The translations under genes and the position numbers were made by a program. Below are positions 45,831-54,520 of a stretch of DNA of 64,000 nt, one piece after another. Position 1 is the stretch's first letter, and each line of letters opens with the position of its first letter. Location of the stretch: positions 62,001 through 126,000 of the forward strand of contig VCMS01000241.1 in NCBI GenBank assembly GCA_022539475.1. Reading direction: 5' to 3'. The notes below the pieces were generated by a model, which saw only the letters and a list, made by a program, of their open reading frames with translations, was not told where the DNA came from and did not search any database. The stretch comes from Gracilaria domingensis. Lineage: Eukaryota; Rhodophyta; Florideophyceae; Gracilariales; Gracilariaceae.

Positions 45831-46733
45831 TCAAAGCTGGGGGAATGGGGAGGGGGATAACTTTTCCTTAACAACGTTGACGTAGTTTGTATGAAAAGGA
45901 GCGGGGTCACCGCCTACAATGTTTCTTTCTTGGCGAGAAAAGTCGTAGAAGTACGCGTTCCTAAACTGAAAGTCGGAGAAAGAAGTAGGGAAGCCAACGA
46001 GAGTTTGCCCATATGCAAGAAGTCGCCCAACGGTCTCTTCCAGGTTGAAAGTAGTACCTGTCTTAAGCGAAACTATCTTCAACAGCTCTTTCATTATTGT
46101 GAGCACAACCGTACTGCACTCCGTAGCGACTACGTCCATAGGAATGAAACCTCTTGAGGCCCCGACGATGTTCAACGCTGATAGCCACACGAGCTTCTCA
46201 TAATAGCTTACGAGAAATGTGTCTTCGTCGACAACCCCGCAAGTGAGACCCATAGACCTAAACCTGTCTGCAACGTTGGAGGCCCACTTTCCTGTTACGA
46301 CAGTGAGACCATCCGGACTTTGAGGAGTGACACCATCCTGCGGAGCTGCGTTTCTTGAGGGGACACCAACGTATAAGACAACTTTTGAACATTTGTCCAC
46401 ACCGAGCTTCGAAACCAATGGTATGATGTCTCCATTCTGGAAGAAAACGATATTCTCTCTCAGCGAATAAGGGCAAGCCTGAATTACGGTCTCCAGGGTG
46501 TTCGTTCTTCCACAAACTAGTATCTGTACATCAGAAAGATGAGAGGTAGCAGCCATGCTGTAGAATTCGTGTGCGGAAATGACCATATCTTCTTCGTTCG
46601 CCAGCATGGTACCTATACGCCCCCTTCCAACAATAACGGCCCGAGTCCTTCGGGCGGGAGATGAGGCCTGAGGGACGTCAGAGTATCTGGGACTCGGAGG
46701 CGGAGTCGGAGGCATGTCGGACTGGGAGTTCAT
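45831..46733 (-). CDS. Ketopantoate-reductase-like NAD(P)-binding protein, intact
   Basis: A 300-residue frame on the minus strand. The ATG giving MNSQSDMPPTPPPSPRYSDV is preferred to one 67 codons upstream, because the upstream part is Ser/Tyr-rich and untranslated-looking. After a proline-rich leader, RAVIVGRGRIGTML is a Rossmann-type GxGxxG turn. Then come LVCGRTNTLETVIQ, RENIVFFQNGDI, TVVTGKWASNVADRF, YYEKLVWLSALNIVGASRG and FQFRNAYFYDFS, the order and text of the plant/algal plastid ApbA/PanE-like family. The exact substrate of that subfamily is not established to my knowledge. It is one of the few undamaged genes here and lies inside giant transposon copy 2, convergent with the unknown gene at 44653-45771. 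It is probably captured cargo; a resident gene engulfed by a composite insertion is less likely, because the copia empty site excludes it. Confidence 0.75.
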   Translation of the reverse strand: MNSQSDMPPTPPPSPRYSDVPQASSPARRTRAVIVGRGRIGTMLANEEDMVISAHEFYSMAATSHLSDVQILVCGRTNTLETVIQACPYSLRENIVFFQNGDIIPLVSKLGVDKCSKVVLYVGVPSRNAAPQDGVTPQSPDGLTVVTGKWASNVADRFRSMGLTCGVVDEDTFLVSYYEKLVWLSALNIVGASRGFIPMDVVATECSTVVLTIMKELLKIVSLKTGTTFNLEETVGRLLAYGQTLVGFPTSFSDFQFRNAYFYDFSRQERNIVGGDPAPFHTNYVNVVKEKLSPSPFPQL

Positions 46734-47130
46734 TGCAAGTGTTCGAATGTTTTTGTGTGACGATAGAAATGGAAGATGGGGCGGAGAACTGCTGGGGTAA
46801 AGAGTGATACTTAAGTACAAACGGTTGGGAAGCGCAGAACGGGAACATGGTTCACTTTGTGAAAGTGAGCGAAATGTATGATATGTGATTGTACTGAATG
46901 AATGATAGGGCTTGTATGAGACGACAAGCCACAAAGTGTGATGATGTTTTATGAAAGGTAGGTGGAAGAGTAGAAAGTGTGCAATGAATGAAACTGATTT
47001 CGAACCTGAGTTGTAAAGTAGTTGTAAAGTACGAGTTACGGGGAGCTTGAATACAGGATGAAAGGAGCCATTTTGGCTTCATAAATGACGTGAACGGGTT
47101 CTATAGCTTCACTTGGATTGCCATAATTAA

Positions 47131-47451
47131 AAGGATGGAGTTGGATTGCGCCCGAATACGTCTATAAAGGTCGTAGAAGCACTTATGAACGAAGGAGTTG
47201 TAGACATGTTATTGTTGATGACGGTGGAGCCAGGGTTTGGAGGACAGGCGTTTATGGAGGGTGTTCTTGACAAGGTGCGACATGCAAGGGAGTTGTACCC
47301 AAGAATAGGGATACAGGTGGATGGAGGTATTGGACTGAGTACTGTGAAAGGAGTAGTGAAGGCCGGTGCAAACATTTCAGTTGCAGGATCTGCCATCTTT
47401 GGCTCGAGTAACCCAGCTCATGTCATAGCTGGTTTTCGAAAGGTTGGTTAG
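47131..47451 (+). pseudogene. C-terminal fragment of ribulose-phosphate 3-epimerase
   Basis: About 106 codons from 47131 begin KDGVGLRPNTSIKVVEALM and contain VDMLLLMTVEPGFGGQAFME, PRIGIQVDGGIGLSTVKGVV and GANISVAGSAIFGSSNPAHV. These match the second half of the RPE TIM barrel, including the VEPGFGGQ signature and the catalytic Asp of VDGG. RPE interconverts ribulose-5-P and xylulose-5-P in the Calvin and pentose phosphate pathways. The N-terminal half (about 110 residues with the metal-binding His and Asp) is absent. The first codons follow AATTAAAAG, which could be a splice acceptor, so this may be a captured last exon. No upstream partner exon is visible. It is part of the variable cargo of copy 2. 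Confidence 0.85.
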
Positions 47452-47520
47452 AGATAGTAGCATAAATTTATTGTTTATTACATTGTTACCTTTACGTGTT
47501 ATCACGACTATATTCTCCGT

Positions 47521-47596
47521 GTCCATTGGAGATGTATTTCTCTTGTATCACAACCGGGAAAGGATGTGAGAGAACATAAATATATCCCCAGTGGAC
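47521..47596 (+). ncRNA. Pre-miRNA-like hairpin 1
   Basis: Arms 47521-47555 and 47562-47596 pair over 35 positions with 29 base pairs (including G-U), no bulges and a 6-base loop. It is the first of three similar tandem hairpins. Transcription is not shown. Confidence 0.45.
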
Positions 47597-47649
47597 GCTG
47601 AGAGGGAGGATGAACTACTCTACGTGCTACCATTGTTACCCATCCGGTG

Positions 47650-47723
47650 TCGAGTGGTGACATATTCTTTTTTTGTCACAACCCACAAAGGATGTGACGG
47701 AAGAAGAACATGCCCCCAGTCGA
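47650..47723 (+). ncRNA. Pre-miRNA-like hairpin 2
   Basis: Arms of 34 positions around the loop near 47684-47688 form about 29 pairs with single mismatches only. The sequence differs from hairpin 1 but the fold is the same, including the terminal CAACC/GGATG inner stem. Confidence 0.45.
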
Positions 47724-47768
47724 GACAGAGGGTGAGCAACTCTAAGTACAATCACTAGTCCCTAGCTT

Positions 47769-47851
47769 GCCTCCACTGGCAATATCTTCCTGTTTTGCTA
47801 TAACCATCGAGTGAGGTTATGGTGGAAGAGAAAAATATCGCCGGTCGAGGC
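47769..47851 (+). ncRNA. Pre-miRNA-like hairpin 3
   Basis: Arms of 37 positions form about 32 pairs around a 9-base loop (47806-47814). Relative to hairpin 1, the inner stem shows paired changes (C-G to T-A at the fifth pair, T-A to C-G at the eighth), evidence that pairing is maintained. Confidence 0.45.
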
Positions 47852-48084
47852 GAGGTGGGTGGGGACTATGTGAAGAGAGGACAGAGAGATGGCGCTTAAA
47901 TATTGGAAGGTGCGGAGGTGTACAGTAGATGTTTTGGCGGGAAATGGGATGAGCGAAACAGGGACAATCATGGTGCTGGATATAGCCCGTGTGGTTGGAC
48001 AGTGGGGGTGGACAGCACAGTTTAGCTCGATTGCACTGTATCGCAGCGGAAACTTCGATCCAACTACTACTTCTTTTTCTGAAG

Positions 48085-49014
48085 ATGTCGAACGGATACG
48101 TGAAGGATGAGGAGCTGTTGGCGCTGTTGGAGAGGGAGGAGGTACCGCAGACGCCGTCACCAAAGCGGGAAGAGGACGTGATTACGGCGGCTGGTCGGAT
48201 GTCGCAGAAGAAGGAAGTGGCCGATGAAGGAAAGAAGTGTGAGGCGAGGAGAGGGGATGGTGATGAGGTGGAGAAGGGGGTAGAATTGGAGGTGGAGGGG
48301 GTCGCAATGGAGAGAAGGGGTGCGGTGCATCTGAGTCAGTTAGAGGTTGGAGACCAGATAGAGAGTGGGGGCGGAGAGGGTGACAGGGAGATGCCGTTTG
48401 TGGGGGAGATGAAGGCGAGGGTGGGGATGTTGGGGTTGGTGATGAAGGAGCAACTGGAAGATGGAATTGTGGAGATTGTATCGGAAATGGGCGGTGTGGT
48501 GCTGAGTGGGGGTGGTAGTGGTGTTTCGGTTGAGGCGATTTCGAGCCTGCGGAATTCGTTGTCGGTATTGGGAGTGGAGATGAGAAATCATGTGTATGGG
48601 ATAGTGGAGTGTGCGGGAAGGGAGGTTGGAGAGTTGCGGGAGGAGAATAGGGTTCTGAACGAGAGGTTGGACGTGCTGGAGAAGGAGGTGAAGGAGCTGT
48701 GCAAGAGGCAAAGATTGGTGGAAGAGGAGACGGTGAAAGGAGGTGTGGAGGGAAAGACGGAGAAGGGAAGTGTGGGAAGGGTGGCGGTGCAGAAGGGGTC
48801 TCCTGTGACACCGAAGACAAAGGGTGGTGGGGTTGGGGATGGGAAGAGCCGTCTGAAGAAGAGGCGTAAGGAGATGAAGAAGGTGGAGGAGGAGGTGCCG
48901 CGGGAGGGAGTGGGAGCTCCGGTGGTGACTGGGTTTAGGAGTGCGGCGGAGGTAGCGCGGACTGCGAAGGGGATTCTGAGGGGACAGGAGGAGAGAAGGA
49001 TGGGAGGGATTTGA
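48085..49014 (+). CDS. Coiled-coil protein encoded near the 3' end of the giant transposon
   Basis: 309 residues from ATG 48085 (MSNGYVKDEELLALLEREEV). The N-terminal 60 residues are acidic with TPSPKREED. The middle contains MKARVGMLGLVMKEQ and a heptad-rich segment (REENRVLNERLDVLEKEVKE, about residues 190-215) expected to form a coiled coil. The C-terminus is basic (SRLKKRRKEMKK) and ends with a helix (RSAAEVARTAKGILRGQEER). A decayed homologue sits at the equivalent place in copy 1 (9245-9740), so this is a constant element gene. By analogy with the second protein of En/Spm-type elements it could bind DNA or assist transposition; that is inference. Codon use is strongly G-rich. No known family. 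Confidence 0.7.
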   Translation: MSNGYVKDEELLALLEREEVPQTPSPKREEDVITAAGRMSQKKEVADEGKKCEARRGDGDEVEKGVELEVEGVAMERRGAVHLSQLEVGDQIESGGGEGDREMPFVGEMKARVGMLGLVMKEQLEDGIVEIVSEMGGVVLSGGGSGVSVEAISSLRNSLSVLGVEMRNHVYGIVECAGREVGELREENRVLNERLDVLEKEVKELCKRQRLVEEETVKGGVEGKTEKGSVGRVAVQKGSPVTPKTKGGGVGDGKSRLKKRRKEMKKVEEEVPREGVGAPVVTGFRSAAEVARTAKGILRGQEERRMGGI

Positions 49015-49436
49015 AGCCGTTTTGGGGCGAGGCGGGTATACGAGAAGGGGGAGAGTTGGGCACCTGACTTCTACAAAATGAACGCGTGATGGGCGAGAAA
49101 TGGGTAAATAGCGGGGGTGGTGTGGACTGGGAAGAAGTGATGGGATGATTGAGGTGGGATGAGTTGCGATTGGCATTGCAACATGGGAGAAAATGGCAAC
49201 GCAAACTAGCACGAGTGCAGTTTTGAGAGAGGGTCGCGGAAAAGAGTGAATGGGGTGGTGCGGCGAAGTAGAACCTCTACAAAAACTAGGGGACCCAAGA
49301 ACTAAACTGCGCGAGATGGAATTTAATATTCCAAAATTTCTTGATTTTTTGAGTGCCAGCCTCTGCTACCCCCTCGCGCGCCCCAAATAGACCCAAAACT
49401 AGCTTAGTTTCCAAAGCGAACAGACTATATTCCACT
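49015..49436 (+). other. 3' subterminal region of copy 2
   Basis: Non-coding. It matches 8719-9245 (inverted) at roughly three quarters of positions or better, including GTAGAACCTCTACAAAAACT and GGAATATTAAATTCC-like text (inverted here, about 49318-49333), itself a small palindrome. This is the shared right end of the family. Confidence 0.7.
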
Positions 49437-49452
49437 TTGCAGAACACAGACG
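49437..49452 (-). repeat. Terminal inverted repeat, 3' end of copy 2
   Basis: The reverse complement reads CGTCTGTGTTCTGCAA, identical to the copy 1 terminus at 8703. Copia gag text AAGACTCTTCTGAACCG resumes immediately after it. Confidence 0.82.
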
Positions 49453-49477
49453 AAGACTCTTCTGAACCGAATCAATG

Positions 49478-50400
49478 TTGGAAGTCATGCTGTCACTGAC
49501 ATCAAGCAGTTGAGATGTGTGGAGTCTAGAATGGTACCTTGATACGTGAAACCGAGATTGATGTTGTTCTGTTTGGTATACTACGTTGCTGTGTGGTATA
49601 CTCAGTATGGGTTGAACGTTTATGGCTACACTGGAACGCTATCGTTCAGCTGGGATGACCACAAGGTACAACGATGACAGGTTGTACAGTGGTCATGAAG
49701 TACAGGGTTGAAGGCTATGTATGTGCACACAAGGTACAGGTGGCAGCACTGTCAGTGTTGTGAAGTTTACACCATGTTTGAGTTGTGCTACATGCAAATG
49801 TGTGTGTATGGATGAATGGAACATGTTGCAGCTAAGTGACTGACGTCATGTGGTTTACAGGTACTTGTTGATGATGTGGGACTTGGGTATCTGGCACGTA
49901 CACATTACGGTGTGGTGTACAGATTACAGCGTGCCAGCAACACGTGAAGTGTGATGTGATGTTCCGTAAGCATGGCTGGTCATGATGGTGAGGTGTTGCA
50001 TTGTGTGTATGCATGGTGGTGTTACTATGGTGGGCTGTCATATTGTTGACTGCGTTGATGTGTGGTGCTCGTTAGAGTTTTAACCGGACGGCTAGCCGTT
50101 CGATTGTGTCCATGTTGTTCAAAGAAAGGGTGAAATTAACTATAACCGAATAGGCAAACGTGTCCAAGTGCTCTCCATCAGCGCCCAAAAATTAATCAAT
50201 GCTTGCAGCAAAGATACAATTTGTCTTCAATTTTGAAAACGTATTGAGACATCAATGTCCATTCTCACGCAGCAAAACAGAGTACCATACCCCGCCACTC
50301 AGATACTTAACCGGATATCCGAGATCACTCCATTCCAGAGTACTTACCAAAATCCGCTTAGATCCGTTTGGTCTCCTCGCACCAGATATCTTGAGCTCTC
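49478..50400 (+). other. Diverged copia-type LTR relic and flank of the hAT gene
   Basis: After about 25 bases of copia gag the sequence becomes GT-rich (49500-50060) and at places parallels the plus-sense LTR of copia family A (ACAGATTACAGCGTG and GGTCATGATGG text near 49915-49990). I read it as an old broken LTR. From 50070 on, the sequence leads into the hAT gene without recognisable features. Confidence 0.3.
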
Positions 50401-50526
50401 CCATTGAAAGAAAGTGATTATTACTCTTCAAGTTCAGTACTTATCACAAGACTCAAACTTTCCCACGATACTTGTTACCCACAAATATCCAGTACGTTTC
50501 CATATCCGAATTCATCTTTATCCAAA

Positions 50527-52656
50527 ATGGATCGCACCAGAATCCAAAAATCATCGCGAACCGATCCCAACAAATCCAATCGTTCCTTTCTTACTATTGA
50601 ATCCAAAGAAGCAGCTGTTGAGGTCGTGCGCAAACTAATGGAGGCAGAAACGACAGAATATGAACTAGTAGAATGGAAGGAAATGCGCAAGGTTCGCAAA
50701 ATGCGTTCCGAGCACTACAACAACTACGCTGTTTTGTGTCATTTGAATACAAAAAAAGACGCCGGTTGGCTGGTTTGTTCGTATTTGATCAGTGGCCAAT
50801 GCTCTTTGCACGCTTCCGTCAAACGATTTGACCCTGAACTGGGAACCAGTTTCTTGAAGAATCACACTAAGCTCCACAACTCGCTCAAAACAAAGTCGTT
50901 CCAAGACAATGTTCTTGTTAAAGTGAGCGAAACGCAAAAACGAAACATTATTGATGCCGCCGCCTACGCCGTATCATGTGGGCTTCTCCCGTTGTCATTT
51001 GCTTACAAAAATGTAATGATGGAAGGCTTTGTGAGATCATTAGTTGATGCGGGAAGGTCGGTTCCAGTCAACGCAGAACTGGATGTCAAAGATATGCTAC
51101 CGTCTAATAATACTGTTCGGGATGGAATCCGTCGTATAGCGCAATCCGCCCGTTACAACTATCGCACAAACATTGTCAAAAATGTCCTTGAACTGGGTGG
51201 AGGAGTCACAAGTGACGGGTTGAAAAATGACGTGAATGGAACCAAGTTCTATGACTTCACAGCACATTACTTCGAGATTGGAGCACCACATCTGCTGACA
51301 AGAGCCAGAGAGTTTTCGTTGGTGAGTAGGAACATTTTCCTTATCGAACATAAGGGAGTAGAATCTGCGAGTGCGTTACGTTCAGCTTTCGATCATGCTC
51401 TTTTGACCAGAATTGGATGCGAGCTTGATGAGTTCATGAAGAACTTTACCTTCGTTACTGATTGTGCGTCTACAATGCCATGTATTGTGGGAGCATCCGC
51501 CTCTAGTCAGCGCGTTCCATACACAGAGAAATGGATGGGATGTATATCGCATCAACTTAATACGGTTATGAAGCATGCTATGGAGAAAGAAATGGCCTCA
51601 AATTCTGTCATTGCAGCTGATCTGCTTAACGTGAAAACAGTTGTACGTATCTTCAAACAGGGCAACTGGAATCAAGCTTTGCCAGATGGTTTTGCGTTAG
51701 TTCAAGAAATCGAAACACGTTTTGGTACTGTGTTTGGAGTTGTGGAGAGATTCCTGAAGTCTAGCAAAAATGTCGCGTCCCTCATAGCCCGTAAGGATTC
51801 AGAACCAGCAAAGAAGGCATTCGATTCTTTAATTACAGAAACAACCATTGAAGGTGATATAGTTTACCCGGCGCTTGAAGCAATTGTAACTTGCTTTCGA
51901 CCGATATGTCATGTTCAAAAGCAATTAGAAGCGCAGAACAAGCCGACGATGCACCTTATTCTGCCAATGTTAGAGCAACTGGAGACGCAACAAAAGCAAA
52001 TTAGCAATGGAATGGTCAAAGGTCCAAACTTTCAAATGCCACACGTGCTGAGCCAGCAGTTTGCAAAAGTTGTTTTGCAGTTCCTCTCCCAGATCGAAAT
52101 TCATAGTTTGTGGATCGCAGGCAGTTTATTGCATCCGAGAATGCGTTCTTTAAGCTTTGTGAGAGACACAGCAAAGCGTAATGTTTATAGGGGCAAGGGA
52201 AGCGTGTTGGTTAAGCGCATGTTGCGTAACTATGATAAGGTTGAGAAAAAGGGTAATGAGATTGTGGCGACTGACGTGGTTGCGCCCAAAGAACTTGGTA
52301 CGGATTCGTTTTGTTTGTCGGATATGTTTGACGTCGCCGATACAAGCGAAGGAGATATTGATTCCTTTGAGAAGTACATGAGTCGCAAATTTCCTCTGTC
52401 GATTTCAAAACCACTGAAAACCTCTGCTAGTGACGAAGATCACGGCACAAAGTTAATCCGATTCTGGATTAATCAAGAAGCTCATTATCCAGATCTCTCG
52501 AAAGTGGCTTTGCGTATTTATGCCACGCCAGTTTCTTCTTCAACTAGTGAGCGCAATTTTAGTGCTGTCAATAGAATCTTGACTGCAGAAAGGTCTAGAC
52601 TTAAGAGTGATGTTATTGAGGATATGTTGTATCTTCGGTCCATTGCAAAGAAGTAG
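50527..52656 (+). CDS. hAT-family DNA transposase, intact frame
   Basis: An uninterrupted frame of 709 codons from the ATG at 50527 (MDRTRIQKSSRTDPNKSNRS), preferred over an ATG 41 codons upstream because the basic leader begins here. The C-terminus carries the hAT dimerisation domain: HYPDLSKVALRIYATPVSSS, TSERNFSAVNRILTAERSRL and DVIEDMLYLRS. The central part has VTSDGLKNDVNGTKFYDFTA and FVTDCASTMPCIV, corresponding to RNase-H-fold strands with acidic residues, and MGCISHQLNTVMKHAM, the (C/H)xxHxxNL-type helix of hAT transposases. Length is typical for the family. An N-terminal BED finger is not evident; a VCSYLISGQCSLHASVKRF segment may be a diverged zinc region. I could not identify terminal repeats or an 8-base duplication with confidence. 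Confidence 0.85.
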   Translation: MDRTRIQKSSRTDPNKSNRSFLTIESKEAAVEVVRKLMEAETTEYELVEWKEMRKVRKMRSEHYNNYAVLCHLNTKKDAGWLVCSYLISGQCSLHASVKRFDPELGTSFLKNHTKLHNSLKTKSFQDNVLVKVSETQKRNIIDAAAYAVSCGLLPLSFAYKNVMMEGFVRSLVDAGRSVPVNAELDVKDMLPSNNTVRDGIRRIAQSARYNYRTNIVKNVLELGGGVTSDGLKNDVNGTKFYDFTAHYFEIGAPHLLTRAREFSLVSRNIFLIEHKGVESASALRSAFDHALLTRIGCELDEFMKNFTFVTDCASTMPCIVGASASSQRVPYTEKWMGCISHQLNTVMKHAMEKEMASNSVIAADLLNVKTVVRIFKQGNWNQALPDGFALVQEIETRFGTVFGVVERFLKSSKNVASLIARKDSEPAKKAFDSLITETTIEGDIVYPALEAIVTCFRPICHVQKQLEAQNKPTMHLILPMLEQLETQQKQISNGMVKGPNFQMPHVLSQQFAKVVLQFLSQIEIHSLWIAGSLLHPRMRSLSFVRDTAKRNVYRGKGSVLVKRMLRNYDKVEKKGNEIVATDVVAPKELGTDSFCLSDMFDVADTSEGDIDSFEKYMSRKFPLSISKPLKTSASDEDHGTKLIRFWINQEAHYPDLSKVALRIYATPVSSSTSERNFSAVNRILTAERSRLKSDVIEDMLYLRSIAKK

Positions 52657-53547
52657 ATAATACTCTTTAACGAAACGCCTAGTAAACCTTCCAAACAATA
52701 TTTTGGGAACTTGGAACTTGTATGGTGTCTGTTTATTGCGCGCGCTCTGTACAAGGTGAACAAGATTCCCATAGTATTATCTTGAGGCAGTGAACATGCT
52801 ACTGATAAATTACGAGAGCTTTTTCTTTTTTACAATCCAGCCAGCACAGCGTTGTACAAAGGTACTATAGATACTTCGAACCGAGGGTCGCGAAGAGTTC
52901 TTTACCTTCTTACCATAAAACATATACCCACAGAAGAACCAGTGAGCTGCTGTGTCCAGCGCACGGATAGTTTTCAACACAGACGGGGGCTGGCAGAATC
53001 TCTTGCTCTCAAAAGGTTAACCTGTGCGATCTATTGCTTAACATGACTGACGCCAAAACAACGAGATGATATGTAGCCAGAGTAAGATTCCATAGCCACA
53101 ACAATTCGTAGCCGTAACTATGGGCGCAAAGCTTACAAGATGGATAGATAACGGTTTAGGTTTATTACGGCCAGTCACACAGTGAAAATAGAAGACCATC
53201 CGATGAAGTTTATCTATGAGCACACGTACACGCTTTGATGCAGAGGTTTGATAATTGCTCCGTAGCCTCCGGATAGAGCCCTTCACACGGGACTCGGGTG
53301 TACGAAGTAGTTCGCAAAAGTTATTGGGCTGGAGGACGTCGCTTCCGTCCTTCGACTTCTCTGCGTAGCAGCAACTTGCTTAAGCTTTCGTTGAACTAAT
53401 GTTTCTCGTCGCCTCTCAATACAGTTGCCAGCTTGTTAACAATCACTTGGTGCCACGAGCCCACAAGTCCATGTCATCATTTCGGCGTATAGTTAAGAGT
53501 GCCGTTTGATGGGCTTGTCGAATTGCGACAATCTTTAGATACAGCCT
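52657..53547. other. No supportable gene
   Basis: 3' flank of the hAT gene and AT-moderate spacer. No open frame longer than about 80 codons has a recognisable motif, and no repeats are seen. Confidence 0.45.
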
Positions 53548-54520
53548 CTATGGTCGTGCAGCGACAATATCACGCGACGTTCGCTTGAACATGTCACCGC
53601 CGATTCTTTCAGCAATCATGTAAACGGTCATATGAGAGTGTTTGCGGATCGTAGCACGAGAAGCGTGTGTAATTCGATCGAGATTGGAGTCCGCGAGGTC
53701 AAGGGATGGTTCGTTCCTTAGCTGCTCTATAGTATCCCATATTCGGAACGTGTACCAGTTCCTACCAAAAATGGTCTGCAATCCCAAAGTCGACACATGG
53801 GCGGCCAGCCCGGTTGTGAGCCAGTCGTCTTCAAGAAGACAGGGGCGAAGAAATCTTTCGCTGTACGTCATCACGACACCGTCTATAATGGCCTCTCTGG
53901 CAGCAAATGCCTCGTCAATACATCTTGGTGTATGCAGCAAGTCTCCCGAAAGTACGACTATGCCACCAGCTCCAGTTACGGTAGTGTTTGGATCAAGGCC
54001 AAGTGGGCCGACGAAAAGCTGTTTGTATGAGTTTATTGGAGGGTCGGCGCCGAAGTAATCGCGACAGAAAGCAAGGGATTTGGCGAGCAACGGAGGTGGA
54101 CTAGCTCTTTAGCGAAGCCCGGAAGGCAGAAATGAGTTATTGAGTGAGGTACGGTTGGGTCAGGTAAAGGGATGAATGAACCAACAGCGAGAATGATCTC
54201 AGAAGCCAGAGCCGGAGCGTACAGACTGTATCTGAACAGCTTGGCCCGCGCCTCGGACGGCGAAGCTTCGGGGGGCAGTGCAATTGTCTCGTAAAGCTCG
54301 CCGGATGCTACAGCAAACAAGTGGGAATCAACCGTGGTCATACCAACTTATAGTGTCTAAACATGGCATCCAGAATCGAGCCATGCCGAAGTGACTCTCA
54401 GTGAGCATGTAGAGCGGATCAGTGACTGGGTTTTCGGCCTGAAGATTGCCGTAGAACATGGCACCAGATAGCGAAAGCCGAAAAGCCGGCGCGGGGACGG
54501 AAGCGGGGCGAAGACCGCGA
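53548..54520 (-). pseudogene. TAF2 (TFIID subunit 2) fragment, frameshifted and truncated
   Basis: On the minus strand, successive frames give MLTESHFGMARFWMPCLDT, then EIILAVGSFIPLPDPTVPHS and ITHFCLPGFAKELVHLR, then AFCRDYFGADPPINSYKQLF, GGIVVLSGDLLHTPRCIDEA and LEDDWLTTGLAAHVSTLGLQ. This is the order of the M1-aminopeptidase-like domain of TAF2 (SARCWFPC..., THFCLP..., SYKQVFV, SSNLLHSARIID, DAWLVEGIAGYL). As in TAF2, the HExxH zinc site of true peptidases is absent. At least two frame changes occur (near 54340 and 54080). Only about 320 of the usual 1,000 or more residues are present, ending TSRDIVAARP at 53548. TAF2 binds promoter DNA within TFIID. This copy is a relic. Confidence 0.75.

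Larger units (their letters stand above)
38627..49452 (+). mobile_element. Giant cargo-carrying TIR DNA transposon, copy 2 (complete, 10.8 kb)
   Basis: Both ends are visible: CGTCTGTCTCTTGCAG at 38627 and, inverted, CGTCTGTGTTCTGCA at 49452. Subterminal GCTAGTTTT(T/G)GG text follows at both ends. The flanks are AA (38625-38626) and AA (49453-49454), and the sequence on both sides is the same copia gag, continuous in element A, so an insertion with a 2-base duplication is directly seen. Modules in order: hairpin-rich 5' region, transposase, palindrome array, variable genes (unknown basic protein, ketopantoate-reductase-like, RPE fragment, three hairpins), coiled-coil gene, 3' region. The transposase has one in-frame TGA, so mobility may need another copy. 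Confidence 0.88.

Noticed and set aside
48182-49212. Proline/serine/histidine-rich minus-strand frames
   Set aside because: They are antisense to the G-rich coiled-coil gene, and their composition is that of its complement.
50060-50130. Possible hAT terminal repeat (TTAACCGGACGGCTAGCCG)
   Set aside because: I found no matching inverted copy downstream of 52656, so the element border cannot be claimed.
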